A stretch of DNA of 64,000 nucleotides from Burkholderia sp. Nafp2/4-1b (GCF_003635165.1 NZ_ML058620.1:41117-105116), one strand, 5' to 3'. Positions 1 to 8,827 are shown, counted from the first letter of the stretch. Numbers and translations are program-made. The notes: a model not told the origin generated them from the sequence alone.

Positions 1-1
1 C

Positions 2-421
2 GGCGCGACCGACGTCGAGTTCCGCAGCGACACCTACGGCGACGCGGACAGCATCGAGCTCGACATCGGGAACCTCGCCGCCGCGACGATCGTGGTCGAA
101 GGCACGATCGACGGCTTCGCGAAGGTCGGCGATCCGCTGGAACGCAATCCGTTCGTGCACGCGCCTGCGTTCCGCTTCGAAATCAGCGGCGCGGAGTTGC
201 TCGCGCGCGGAACGGCGACACACGCACTCGGCGGCACGGAGTTGTTCGTGGCGCTCGAGCGTCTGACGGACCAGGCGCTTCCCGTCGATCTGGCAGGCAG
301 CATCGACGTCGCACCTGGCAACGCATCGTTCGGATTCCGTCCCATCTATTTCTTCGGGCGGCAGCGCAACGACAGCAAGGTGTGGTCGTCCGCGCAGTTC
401 ATCCGTTTCCAGACGGACTAA
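2..421 (+). CDS. Unknown protein, 3' part only
   Basis: An open frame enters from the left edge and ends at a stop after residues FIRFQTD, giving about 139 residues of a C-terminal region. The start lies outside the window; an internal GTG at 92 could be mistaken for one. The visible part alternates hydrophobic and polar residues like a beta-rich domain and has no signal or membrane segment. I do not recognise the family. A strong terminator follows at 484-522, but its T-run suits the opposite strand. Confidence 0.6.
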   Translation, partial: GATDVEFRSDTYGDADSIELDIGNLAAATIVVEGTIDGFAKVGDPLERNPFVHAPAFRFEISGAELLARGTATHALGGTELFVALERLTDQALPVDLAGSIDVAPGNASFGFRPIYFFGRQRNDSKVWSSAQFIRFQTD

Positions 422-483
422 GAGGCGCGCCGCACCGGGTGTACGCGACGCATGCCCGTGCGGCTTTCGCGTGCGCGTTCAAC

Positions 484-522
484 AAAAAAAGCCCGGCCCG
501 CATCGAAGCGGGCCGGGCCTTC
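484..522 (-). terminator. Rho-independent terminator
   Basis: A GC-rich inverted repeat (arms GCCCGGCCCGC and GCGGGCCGGGC around a short loop) is followed on the minus strand by seven consecutive T. It lies just beyond the stop of the minus-strand gene at 539 and fits as its terminator. Confidence 0.85.
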
Positions 523-538
523 GCCGAAGACGTACCGC

Positions 539-1078
539 TTACAGCGCGCCGCCTTGTGCCGACGCCGAACCCTTCACGCCGACCGACGCGCCGCCCTGCA
601 CCGAGTTCGTCGCGCCTTCGAGCGCTTCGCCGGCCTTCGCCTTCGCGCCGCCGGCGACATCGCCCGCGGTCGACATCGCACCTTGCGCGTGGCTCTTTGC
701 CGAGCTCGCGACGTGCTTCACGTGCGACTTCGTTGCGTGCGCAGCCGATACGGCCGCATCCTTCGCCGAACCGGCGGCCGAACCGACCGCCTGCGTCGCG
801 CCGCCAACCGCGTTGCCGGCGGCCGAGCCTACGCCGCCGACCGTCTTGCCGACACCGTTCAGCGCACCGCCGACGAGGCTGCCTGCGCCCGAACCCGAAC
901 CCGCGGCATTCGCGCCTGCACCGGCCTGCACGCCCACGCCGCCGCCGAGCAGCGGCGTCTGGACTTGTGCGCCGACGCCGGCGGAGCCTTCCGCGCCCGT
1001 CTGGGCGGTTTGTGCGAATGCAGCCGAAGCGATTGCCGTCAGCGCGGCACCCAGCAGGATCGTGCGAATCTTGGTCAT
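539..1078 (-). CDS. Ala/Gly-rich exported protein
   Basis: A 179-residue protein starts MTKIRTILLGAALTAIASAAFAQ, a clear signal peptide with predicted cleavage after AFA, so the product is exported to the periplasm or beyond. The mature part is almost entirely Ala, Gly, Ser, Val and Thr with scattered Lys, and has repeated glycine-valine and serine-alanine stretches, suggesting low structural complexity. An ATG six bases upstream overlaps the GGGAGA ribosome site, so the second ATG is preferred. I do not recognise a family. Confidence 0.7.
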   Translation of the reverse strand: MTKIRTILLGAALTAIASAAFAQTAQTGAEGSAGVGAQVQTPLLGGGVGVQAGAGANAAGSGSGAGSLVGGALNGVGKTVGGVGSAAGNAVGGATQAVGSAAGSAKDAAVSAAHATKSHVKHVASSAKSHAQGAMSTAGDVAGGAKAKAGEALEGATNSVQGGASVGVKGSASAQGGAL

Positions 1079-1573
1079 GGTCATTCTCCCTAAGACGTTG
1101 TTGCTGCGGGCCGCATTCTGCGGCGGGTCGCATGCCTCACCGCGACGTGCGGCAGGTGGAGCTAATGTAGCGGCGCTCACGTCGCAAAACCTCAAATTGC
1201 GGGGACTGTTACTTCGGTTGCAAATGCTGACGATTGACTCACACTGTTTGACAATCATCGCGCGCGGCTCGTGATTGGCGTTGCGCGACGGCATGCATCG
1301 GCGCGCCCGGAACAACGCGCGGGTCAGCACGGAAAGCGATCATTCCTATAGGGTTCCTAATGGATGGGGTTCGGCCGACCGTCGGTGCGACCCGACAACC
1401 GGGTTCTCGCGATCGGCTAGATTGAAACGCTGACAGCCCCCCTGTGCTGGATCGTCGGCATTCGGCCGCTGCGCGCGCGGCGTGCGAACGATGCGGCCGC
1501 CGGCCGTGCCGCGCGCGAACACTCGCGCGCGAACACGGAGTGGCCTCGTGCACGCGACGAAACGCGGCAGGCT
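1079..1573. other. Intergenic region, no gene seen
   Basis: About 500 bases separate the exported protein gene from the toxin gene. The part up to about 1270 is less GC-rich and probably carries the promoter of the minus-strand exported protein. I see no convincing coding frame, RNA gene or repeat. Confidence 0.5.
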
Positions 1574-2053
1574 TTATTCGGCTGGATTTGACTGGATCAG
1601 TCGCAGGATGCGGCTGTCGTACGGCGACTGCATGACTTCCGCGACGCGGATGTCGGACGCAGCCGGGTGCAGCGGATTCAACAGGAAGTTGTGCGCGTGC
1701 GGCACGACGACGCTCGGCACGCGCAGCAGTGCGCTCGGCTGCGTGTGCAGCCACTCGGTGCCGGCGCTGCGGGTCCAGTCGACGTTGTCGCGCCAGTCGG
1801 CCGGCGCATCGCCTTCCGCGATCTCTGCAACGTCCACCGATTCGGGCACCTCTACGCGCAGCAGCTGGTAGCCGCTCGGCAATTGCGCGACGGTGGCGAT
1901 TTCGAAGTGAACGAGCGTCTCGAGCAGCGCAAGCGCCGGATGCTCGGCAAGATAGACGACCGGCTGTCCGGCAAAATGCCAGCGCCCGCCGGCCCGCAAT
2001 CCGCCGATACCTTTCAGATCCGCGTAATTGCTGATCCGCCACAGCGTCGTCAA
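1574..2053 (-). CDS. RES-domain toxin
   Basis: A 159-residue RES-family protein. RES toxins deplete NAD+ or ADP-ribosylate targets and are neutralised by an Xre/MbcA antitoxin. The Arg-Glu-Ser signature fits R24 (GGRWH), E45 (ALALLE) and S114 (RVPS). I chose the TTG at 2053 because it overlaps the antitoxin stop codon (TTGA), the usual coupled arrangement. No in-frame ATG or GTG gives an intact domain. The antitoxin gene lies immediately upstream on the same strand. Confidence 0.85.
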   Translation of the reverse strand: MTTLWRISNYADLKGIGGLRAGGRWHFAGQPVVYLAEHPALALLETLVHFEIATVAQLPSGYQLLRVEVPESVDVAEIAEGDAPADWRDNVDWTRSAGTEWLHTQPSALLRVPSVVVPHAHNFLLNPLHPAASDIRVAEVMQSPYDSRILRLIQSNPAE

Positions 2054-2505
2054 GCGAAGTACCCCTCGTCGATCTGCGTAAGGGCCTCCTCGACGAGACG
2101 GGCGCCATGCTCGGTGCTCGACATGTCGAGCGACGTGCGGCCGCCGAAGCGCTGGAGCCCGTTGCGCAGCCACGCCATCGCCTTGTCCTGGTCGCCGAAC
2201 GTGGCCGTCGCCTGCGCGACGATGCGCGCCAGCCGGATCGCCTTGTCGGACTCCTCCGGCGACAGGCGCTCGTGCGCCTGACGACGATGGCTCAGCGTGC
2301 GCCGCGGGATGATGAACGCGAGCTCGTCCGACTTCAGGCCGCGCTCCGACAGCCGGTCGATCACCGCGACGTCGACACGCGCGCTCGCCAACTCGGCGAG
2401 ATCGGCGCCCGAGCGCACGCGAATCGCGAGCAGCTGCTCGAGTATCGTGAATTCGGCCTGGCGCGGGTGCGCGACGCCCGACGGGTGAAACGCGATCGTG
2501 CTCAT
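2050..2505 (-). CDS. Xre/MbcA/ParS-type antitoxin
   Basis: A 151-residue protein of the antitoxin family paired with RES toxins. The N-terminal half is a degenerate Xre-like helix-turn-helix (ERGLKSDELAFIIPRRTLSHR). The C-terminal half is the toxin-binding domain with the family pattern AMAWLRNGLQRFGG near residue 110. It should bind the toxin and repress the shared promoter upstream of 2505. Stop and toxin start overlap by four bases. Confidence 0.88.
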   Translation of the reverse strand: MSTIAFHPSGVAHPRQAEFTILEQLLAIRVRSGADLAELASARVDVAVIDRLSERGLKSDELAFIIPRRTLSHRRQAHERLSPEESDKAIRLARIVAQATATFGDQDKAMAWLRNGLQRFGGRTSLDMSSTEHGARLVEEALTQIDEGYFA

Positions 2506-2854
2506 GATTCTTCTCCGGCAATTTGCCCAATCATTATAGGCGTTTTGCCAGGAACGGGCGGATTTCGACGTTCGCCGTTGGCGGGGCGCGGCGCAGGGCC
2601 GGCCGACCGTGCCTCGCGTACGGCGGTTGGCCCTAGCCCATGCAATGGTTCACCGACGTCATCTTGTTGTCACGTAACAACTCTTTTAACAAATGCCCGC
2701 CCATAGATTGCCATGCTTCCCGCCGACTGTTTACCCAGTTGCAACAATTAATCACTGGAATGCCTATTTCCGACCGGTAGTGCGATCGCTACGATGCAAT
2801 CACTCGCTCGACGCAACCAGCGCAGCGCCAAATTTACGAAAACCGGAGGTCACC
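2506..2854. other. Intergenic region with a parS-like site
   Basis: This 349-base gap holds the divergent promoters of the antitoxin and of the DUF4148 gene, and one near-perfect copy of the replicon's parS palindrome (listed separately). I see no coding frame. Confidence 0.5.
2666..2681. other. parS-like site, distal
   Basis: GTTGTCACGTAACAAC differs at one base from the palindrome GTTGTCACGTGACAAC found three times beside parAB. It is intergenic and about 12 kb from that cluster, on the other side of the iterons and repA. Confidence 0.6.
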
Positions 2855-3166
2855 ATGAAGTCGTTCATCTACGCAGTCGCCGCTGCCACCGCCCTTACCG
2901 CATCCGTTGGCGCATTCGCCCAGTCGAACCCGTCGGGCGAACTGACGCGCGCCCAGGTCCGCGCGGAACTCGTCCAGCTCGAACAGGCCGGTTACAAGCC
3001 GGAGCTGTCCGACGCGCACTATCCGAATGCGCTGCAGACCGCACAAGCACGCGTGACCAACAACGATGCAACGGGTTACGGCGCCCAAGCCGCCGCCGGC
3101 GTGCGTACCGGTCGCGCGAACTCGGTCAAGCAAAACGATCGCGACTTGGTCTATTTCGGTCAGTAA
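2855..3166 (+). CDS. DUF4148 exported protein
   Basis: A 103-residue protein with a signal peptide (MKSFIYAVAAATALTASVGAFA, cleavage after AFA) and the DUF4148 core: LTRAQVRAELVQLEQAGY followed by YPNALQTAQARV. These small periplasmic proteins are very common in Burkholderia and their role is unknown. The ribosome site GGAGG at 2844 fixes the start. A strong terminator follows at 3219. Confidence 0.85.
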   Translation: MKSFIYAVAAATALTASVGAFAQSNPSGELTRAQVRAELVQLEQAGYKPELSDAHYPNALQTAQARVTNNDATGYGAQAAAGVRTGRANSVKQNDRDLVYFGQ

Positions 3167-3218
3167 GACCGACAGGCCACCACACGCGGCGCGTACCGCG
3201 ATACGTGCGCTGCCGACG

Positions 3219-3255
3219 AAACACCCCGCCCCGTTCATTCGGAGCGGGGTGTTTC
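3219..3255 (+). terminator. Rho-independent terminator
   Basis: Arms AAACACCCCGC and GCGGGGTGTTT form a long stem, followed by GTTTCGTTTT on the plus strand. It lies 52 bases after the DUF4148 gene. Confidence 0.85.
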
Positions 3256-3484
3256 GTTTTCGACGCATGCGACAGGCGTGCTGCGCGAAGCCCGATCAAG
3301 ACGCGCGCGGACCGGTCGCCACACCGCACCGTTCACGCAGCGTGCGGGCGTTTGCGCATAGAATGGCCGCGTGGTCGGCGCCGGCCGAAGCGAACGCAAG
3401 CGAAGCCTCGAGTTGCCGGGCATACCGCACTCGCTGGCCGACCCGATGCCGCACTCATCGCATTTTTCGAAAAGGAGCGGTTTC

Positions 3485-4192
3485 ATGTCACAAACATCCG
3501 GTTCCATGATCACGTTTCGCCGCCCGGACGGGCAGGAACTGCAGGGCTACCTCGCAACGCCGGAACGGACCGAAGGCGCACCCGCGGTCGTCGTCATCCA
3601 GGAGTGGTGGGGCTTGAATGACCAGATCCGCGGCGTCGCCGATCGCCTCGCGCGCTGCGGCTACTTCGCGCTCGTGCCCGACCTGTATCGCGGCAAGTCG
3701 ACGGTCGAGGAAGAGGAAGCGCACCACCTGATGACGGGCCTCGATTTCGGCGACGCCGCATCGCAGGACATCCCGGGTGCAGTCCAATACTTGAAGACGC
3801 GCGCGTCGCGCGTGGCGGTCACCGGCTTCTGCATGGGCGGTGCGCTCACGCTGCTGTCGCTGCAGTTCGCCGAAGCGGACGCAGGCGTTACCTGGTACGG
3901 TTTCCCGCCGCTCGACTACCTCGATCCGTCGAAGCTCAAGGTGCCGCTGATGGGGCACTGGGGTACGCAGGATGCGTTCTTCGCGATCGACCAGGTCGAT
4001 GCGCTGGAGAAGAAGCTGACCGATGCGAAGGTCGATATCGAATTCCACCGCTATCTCGCGCATCACGGGTTCGCGAATGAGACGGCCGTCGGCCCGGGCC
4101 GCATCGGCGGCACGCAGTTCGATCCGGTGTGGTCGCAGCTCGCGTGGGATCGCACGCTTACGTTCTTCGGGCGCACGCTCTGGAACAAGTAG
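3485..4192 (+). CDS. Dienelactone hydrolase family protein
   Basis: A 235-residue cytoplasmic alpha/beta hydrolase. The cysteine nucleophile sits in GFCMGG (C116). E40 in IQEWWGLN matches the glutamate that holds the thiol, D163 in TQDAFF and H194 in AHHGFAN complete the triad. Family members hydrolyse dienelactone in chlorocatechol degradation, but most stand-alone copies have unknown substrates, and no other catechol gene is adjacent. AAGGAG at 3471 fixes the ATG. Its own terminator follows. Confidence 0.88.
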   Translation: MSQTSGSMITFRRPDGQELQGYLATPERTEGAPAVVVIQEWWGLNDQIRGVADRLARCGYFALVPDLYRGKSTVEEEEAHHLMTGLDFGDAASQDIPGAVQYLKTRASRVAVTGFCMGGALTLLSLQFAEADAGVTWYGFPPLDYLDPSKLKVPLMGHWGTQDAFFAIDQVDALEKKLTDAKVDIEFHRYLAHHGFANETAVGPGRIGGTQFDPVWSQLAWDRTLTFFGRTLWNK

Positions 4193-4250
4193 CAGCAAGC
4201 AATAACCGCACGGATACCGCACCGCTGCCATGCGGCGATGCGCGTGAAGC

Positions 4251-4285
4251 AAAACGCCACGGGCTTGCGCCCGTGGCGTTTTCGT
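4251..4285 (+). terminator. Rho-independent terminator
   Basis: Stem AACGCCACGGGC / GCCCGTGGCGTT with a three-base loop, followed by TTTTCGTTT. It ends the dienelactone hydrolase transcript and could also serve the opposite strand. Confidence 0.85.
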
Positions 4286-4302
4286 TTGCGGAGATCAATG
4301 CG

Positions 4303-4540
4303 TTACACGAGCGTCGGTAGCGCTGCGCGGCTGACGTCGACGCGTTTCGGCAGGATGCCCGCCTGATGGAACACGTCCGCGATGCGCTGCTGGTATGCGA
4401 TCGTCTCGCGCGCCACGGGTTCGATGCCAAGGCGCGCACGGCGAAATGCGAGCGCCACGGCCGGCTCCGGAATGCCGCACAGTTTCGAGAATTTGGACGC
4501 GCGCTGCGCGCGATTCGCATCGAGCCATCGGCATCAAGTT
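4303..4540 (-). pseudogene. Relic of a sulfonate-type ABC binding protein
   Basis: On the minus strand a frame of about 78 residues ends RVDVSRAALPTLV-stop and contains ETIAYQQRIADVFHQAGILP. That is the C-terminus of aliphatic-sulfonate/taurine substrate-binding proteins (SsuA/TauA type). There is no start codon and no remaining 250 residues upstream; the adjacent sequence is the 3' flank of the LysR gene. It is a 3' remnant of a deleted gene, not a functional protein. Confidence 0.6.
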
Positions 4541-4643
4541 CGGTATGCGAAGTATCTGATGAAACTGGAGGTCGATTCAGGACGACGTAACGTGCGCCGC
4601 GTCATTCGACCCGGCACACATTCTCCGTCTTCGTTCAGGACTT

Positions 4644-5585
4644 TCAGGACTCGCAGGAGCCACGGAGCGCCGCCTCGTCGGCGGACAGCATTTCGGGCAC
4701 GCATTCCCGCAGGAAATCGACGAACGTCCGGATCTTCGCATCAAGGTACTGGCGCGACGCGTACAGCGTATAGGCCGTCAGCTTCTGCAACCGGTAATCG
4801 GGCAATACGCGCACCAGGGCGCCGCTCGCGAGGGCGGGCACCGCGCTCGACATCGGCAACGAGCCGATCCCGAGGCCGGCACGCAGCGCGGCGCCGAGTG
4901 CATCGGCGATGTTTACCTGGAAGTCGGGCAACGGCAGCTCGAAGGTCTCGCGACCGTTGGGGCCATCGAGATGCCAGCGGTCGCGCGGAAAGATAGAGGT
5001 GACGATCTGCAGGCACGAATGCGCTTCGAGATCGCGTACGGTGTGCGGCGTGCCGCGCTCCTGCAGGTACGCGGGCGACGCGCACAGCACGCTGTGCACA
5101 TCGCCGAGCCGCTGCGACACCAGCCCCGAATCGGGCAGTTCCGTCGCGCTCAACTGCAGCGACACGTCGTAGCCTTCGTCGATGATGTCGGGCACGTGCT
5201 GCGACAGCGTCAGCTCGACCGCCACCGACGGATAGCGCTGCCGGTATCGCACGACCGCGGGCACGACGTACGCCTGGCCGAAGCTCGTCGTCGCGTGCAC
5301 ATGCAGGCGTCCCGACGGCTTCGCCTGCGCATCAGCCGCCTCGGCTTCCGCTTCGTCGATATAGCCGAGAATGCGCTGGCACCGGTCGAGATAGCGCTGC
5401 CCGGCATCGGTCAATGCGATGCGGCGCGTGCTCCGGTTGAGCAGACGCGTGCGCAGGTGGGTTTCGAGTTGCGCGACCGAACGCGATGCGTACGCGGTGG
5501 TGATGTCCAGGCGCTGGGCCGCGCTCGTGAAGCTGCCCTCCTCCGCCACCCGGACGAAAATCCGCATCATCTGTAACGTGTCCAT
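4644..5585 (-). CDS. LysR-family regulator
   Basis: A 313-residue LysR regulator with an N-terminal winged helix-turn-helix (FVRVAEEGSFTSAAQRLDITTAYASRSVAQLE, residues about 9-40) and a substrate-binding domain from about residue 90. It resembles the DTL(Q/N)-type single-copy LysRs of Burkholderia. Of two ATGs six bases apart, 5585 has the better spacing from the CGGGGA ribosome site. No divergent target gene is adjacent, since purA ends towards it, so its regulon is not evident. Confidence 0.88.
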   Translation of the reverse strand: MDTLQMMRIFVRVAEEGSFTSAAQRLDITTAYASRSVAQLETHLRTRLLNRSTRRIALTDAGQRYLDRCQRILGYIDEAEAEAADAQAKPSGRLHVHATTSFGQAYVVPAVVRYRQRYPSVAVELTLSQHVPDIIDEGYDVSLQLSATELPDSGLVSQRLGDVHSVLCASPAYLQERGTPHTVRDLEAHSCLQIVTSIFPRDRWHLDGPNGRETFELPLPDFQVNIADALGAALRAGLGIGSLPMSSAVPALASGALVRVLPDYRLQKLTAYTLYASRQYLDAKIRTFVDFLRECVPEMLSADEAALRGSCES

Positions 5586-5821
5586 CGACATGTCCCCGGG
5601 ATTGAAATCGCTTTGCAGCGGCGCCCGCCCCGGCACGGCCCGGTCTGGCGCGAATTGTGCGGAACAGTAACGCAGCGGTGCAGGCGTGTCCAGTTTGCCG
5701 TGCGCCGCCGTGGGAGCCTTCGTTCACACGACAGCCGATGTCGACGGACGGCTCGTACCGGACCATTGCCGGCCGCATGGCGGCGGCCGGCCGCGCACGC
5801 ATTGCGCGTGCGCCATCGCGC

Positions 5822-7111
5822 TCAGGCCGGGTCGAACGGATTGCTCAACACGATCGTGTCGTCGCGCTCGGCGCCGGTCGTGATCATCGACACGGGTGCA
5901 CCCGCAACCGCCTCGACGCGCGCGATGAAATCCCGTGCGGCACGCGGCAGCGCCGCACGCTCGCGCACGCCCTTCACGGTGCCGTGCCATCCGGCGAATC
6001 GTTCGTACACGGGAATCGCGCGCGACTGCGCATCGAGGCTCGCGGGCAGATGGTCGACGCGTGCACCGTCGAGTTCGTAGCCGACGCACAACGCGATCGA
6101 TTCGAAGCCGTCGAGCACGTCGAGCTTGGTGAGCGCGAGAGAATCGATGCCCGAGATCCGGACGGCCTGCCGCAATTGCGCGGCGTCGAGCCATCCGCAG
6201 CGGCGCGGCCGGCCGGTGTTGACACCGAATTCCTGCCCGCGCGCGCGCAGCGTTTCGCCGGTCGCGTCGGACAGTTCGGTGAGGAACGGGCCGCCACCGA
6301 CGCGCGTCGCGTACGCCTTGGTCACGCCCAGCACGTGGCCGAGCTTCGATGCCCCGAGGCCCGTGCCCGCTGCGGCGGCGGACGCGACGGTGCCCGACGA
6401 CGTCACGAACGGATAGGTGCCCCAATCGATGTCGAGCATCACGGCCTGCGAGCCCTCGAACAGGATGCGCTCGCCGCGTTCGGTCGCGTCGTTGAGGTCG
6501 GCCCACACCGGACGCACGAACGGCACGATCTTCGGTGCGATGTCGAGCAGCGTGGCCAGCAGCGCGTCGCGCGAGCACGGCTCGAGGCCCAGGCCACGAA
6601 ACCACGCGTTGTGATGATCGACCAGCACGTCGAGTTTGTCGGCAAGCCGCCCCGGTTCCGCGAGATCGGCGACCCGCAAGCCACGGCGTCCGACCTTGTC
6701 CTCGTACGCCGGCCCGATTCCGCGCAGCGTGGTGCCGATGGGCTCGCGGCGCAGACGCTCCTGCGCCTCATCGATTGCGCGGTGAATCGGCAGGACCAGC
6801 GTCGCGTTCTCCGCGATCGACAGATTGTCGGGCGTCACCGACAGACCAAGTTCTGCCATCCGTCCGATCTCGGCCAGCAGTGCCTCCGGATCGAGCGCCA
6901 CGCCGTTGCCGATCACGCCGCGCTTGCCGCGCACGATGCCGCTCGGCAGCAGCGCAAGCTTGTACGTCTTGTCGCCCACGACCAGCGTATGGCCCGCGTT
7001 GTGCCCGCCGTTATAGCGCGCGACGAGATCGGCCTGCGCCGCCAGCCAGTCCACGACGCGCCCCTTCCCTTCGTCGCCCCATTGGGCGCCCACCACCACG
7101 ACGTTCGGCAT
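5822..7111 (-). CDS. purA: Adenylosuccinate synthetase (paralogue)
   Basis: A 429-residue full-length enzyme of AMP synthesis (IMP + Asp + GTP to adenylosuccinate). Visible signatures are QWGDEGKG (phosphate loop), YNGGHNAGHT, RGIGPAYEDKVGRRGLR, DIDWGTYPFVTSS, GRPRRCGWLD (IMP/Asp loop) and LTKLDVLDG. Compared with E. coli PurA the GTTG loop is GTTL and the guanine loop STGPDR is TTGAER. Burkholderia should have a housekeeping purA on chromosome 1, so this is probably a second copy. A LysR gene is divergent, with a 140-base shared promoter region. The ATG at 7111 begins the conserved MPNVVVVGAQW. Confidence 0.93.
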   Translation of the reverse strand: MPNVVVVGAQWGDEGKGRVVDWLAAQADLVARYNGGHNAGHTLVVGDKTYKLALLPSGIVRGKRGVIGNGVALDPEALLAEIGRMAELGLSVTPDNLSIAENATLVLPIHRAIDEAQERLRREPIGTTLRGIGPAYEDKVGRRGLRVADLAEPGRLADKLDVLVDHHNAWFRGLGLEPCSRDALLATLLDIAPKIVPFVRPVWADLNDATERGERILFEGSQAVMLDIDWGTYPFVTSSGTVASAAAAGTGLGASKLGHVLGVTKAYATRVGGGPFLTELSDATGETLRARGQEFGVNTGRPRRCGWLDAAQLRQAVRISGIDSLALTKLDVLDGFESIALCVGYELDGARVDHLPASLDAQSRAIPVYERFAGWHGTVKGVRERAALPRAARDFIARVEAVAGAPVSMITTGAERDDTIVLSNPFDPA

Positions 7112-7251
7112 GCTCCATACTCCATGTGAGAAATCCAGACACATATATCGGCCGCATCGGCCGGTTGTGTGCCATATTGGCGGAGCAAGATCACCCGATC
7201 AAACGATTAAATCTGAGCATTCGCGTGAGTAAATATCACGCGAAACGACAA

Positions 7252-8154
7252 ATGGCCCGACGACTCCCTCCGTTGAATTCGCTGCGCGCGTTCGAAGCTG
7301 CGGCCCGGCTCGGCAGTTTCACGCTTGCCGCCGACGAGCTGTGCGTGACGCATGGCGCGATCAGCCGGCATGTGCAACAACTCGAGGCATGGCTTGGCCG
7401 GCCGCTGTTCGAGCGGCACAACCGGCGTGTCGATCTGACCGATGCCGGTCGCGCGTACCTCGCCGAGGTCGGCGCGTCGTTCGACCGGATCGCGCTGGCC
7501 ACCGCGCAGCATTTCGGCCAGGGCCAGCAGCGCGTGCTGCGCGTGAGCGCGCCCGCGACGTTTTCGCTGCGCTGGCTCGTGCCGAAGCTGTCGTCGTTCC
7601 AGGTCGCCCATCCGGCCATCGAGGTGCGGCTCTCGACATCGAACGAGCCGATCGAGAAACTGCGCGACAAAGTCGACCTGATCGTCCGCGGCGGCCCGCA
7701 GGCGATCGACGGGTATGTTGCCGAGGAATTCCTGTGCGAGGTCCGGCTGCCCGTCTGCGCGCCGAAGCTGCTCGACGGCCGGCCACTGCGTACGCCGGCC
7801 GACCTCGCCGGCTTCACGCTGCTGCACGCGGCGACCTACCCCGGCATGTGGCCCGAATGGCTCGCGGCGGCCGGACATGCGAACCTGGTGCCGCGGCACT
7901 CGCTCACGCTCGAGCATTTCTACCTGACGCTGCAAGGCGCGCTCGACGGCCTCGGCGTCGCGATGGGGCCGATTGCGCTCGTCGCGGACGACATTGCCGA
8001 AGGCCGGCTCGTTCAACCATTCAGCGAACCGGCACTGCCGCCGTGGCGCTATTTCACCTATGTGCCAGTCGCGCGCGCGGAGGACGAAGCCGTGCGGGCA
8101 TTCAAGGACTGGCTGAAAGCGACGGGGAACGCGGCGGCGGACGTGCGACGTTGA
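7252..8154 (+). CDS. LysR-family regulator (GcvA-like), divergent from purA
   Basis: A 300-residue LysR protein with the GcvA-type start RRLPPLNSLRAFEAAARLGSF and a helix-turn-helix over residues about 18-40. The effector domain starts near residue 95. It faces away from the purA paralogue and probably controls it. An in-frame GTG at 7225 would add nine residues; the ATG matches the family start better. Confidence 0.88.
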   Translation: MARRLPPLNSLRAFEAAARLGSFTLAADELCVTHGAISRHVQQLEAWLGRPLFERHNRRVDLTDAGRAYLAEVGASFDRIALATAQHFGQGQQRVLRVSAPATFSLRWLVPKLSSFQVAHPAIEVRLSTSNEPIEKLRDKVDLIVRGGPQAIDGYVAEEFLCEVRLPVCAPKLLDGRPLRTPADLAGFTLLHAATYPGMWPEWLAAAGHANLVPRHSLTLEHFYLTLQGALDGLGVAMGPIALVADDIAEGRLVQPFSEPALPPWRYFTYVPVARAEDEAVRAFKDWLKATGNAAADVRR

Positions 8155-8518
8155 GGGCGTCCGCGACGGCCGGTTGGCCGGGCGGATTTCGGGCAGCGTG
8201 GCGCCGGCCCGTATCGTTCGGGTATGAACGCTTTTCGATACGTCCGGCGCGTCCCTGTATTACGTAGGATTCCTGTTTTACTTGACGGGCCGCTCGTCGC
8301 GCCGATTCATGATCGTCAGCACCGGCGAAGACCTGGCGTTTTGGAAATCGTCACCGCCGAGAAATCCGCGATGCGGTTTTCTCCACGCCATAAAAGACAG
8401 GATACCGAATCGATATGATCGGAAACGATACCTGAGGTGTGCCCGGACACGCATCGCGTTTGCGCAGCACAAACGACAAACCCCGGCCTGAGCCGGGGTT
8501 TGTCGCGGTGGGGAACGC
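8155..8518. other. Intergenic region with a terminator
   Basis: Between the LysR gene and the next minus-strand gene I see no supportable gene. The right end holds the terminator listed at 8474. Confidence 0.5.
8474..8505 (-). terminator. Rho-independent terminator
   Basis: Stem GACAAACCCCGGC / GCCGGGGTTTGTC with a four-base loop. It lies directly beyond the stop of the minus-strand gene at 8519 and can serve both strands. Confidence 0.8.
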
Positions 8519-8827
8519 TTACTGGCTTGCGCCGGCTGCCTTCTTCTCAGCGTTCTGCAGATTCTGCGGATAGTTCGGATCGTTGGCCGCCGGCTTGTAG
8601 CCGGCGTCTTCGAGTTTCTTCAGTTCGGCGTTGTTCTTCGCGCGCGCTGCCTTGCGTTCGGCTTTGTGTTTTGCCCGTGCTGCCTTGCGCGCTTCACTTT
8701 TCGCGGCCTTCGCATCCTGTGCAGCCGGTGCGCTTGCGTCGGTCTGCGCGAACACCGGAGCTGCCGAGCCGAAGAGGAACGCGGCTGCCGTAGCAGCCAG
8801 CGTCAGTTTTCTGATCTGGATTCGCAT
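8519..8827 (-). CDS. DUF4148-like exported protein
   Basis: A 102-residue protein with signal peptide (LAATAAAFLFGSAAPVFA, cleavage after VFA). A Lys/Ala/Arg-rich linker follows, then the DUF4148-like segment LKKLEDAGYKPAANDPNYP. That segment parallels LVQLEQAGYKPELSDAHYP in the protein at 2855. The highly basic middle (KAARAKHKAERKAARAKNN) could bind nucleic acid or cell surface polyanions, which is inference only. Confidence 0.8.
   Translation of the reverse strand: MRIQIRKLTLAATAAAFLFGSAAPVFAQTDASAPAAQDAKAAKSEARKAARAKHKAERKAARAKNNAELKKLEDAGYKPAANDPNYPQNLQNAEKKAAGASQ

Noticed and set aside
382..1274. Long open frames opposite and across the Ala/Gly-rich exported protein
   Set aside because: They arise from the high GC and repetitive codons; only the minus-strand frame has a signal peptide, ribosome site and terminator.
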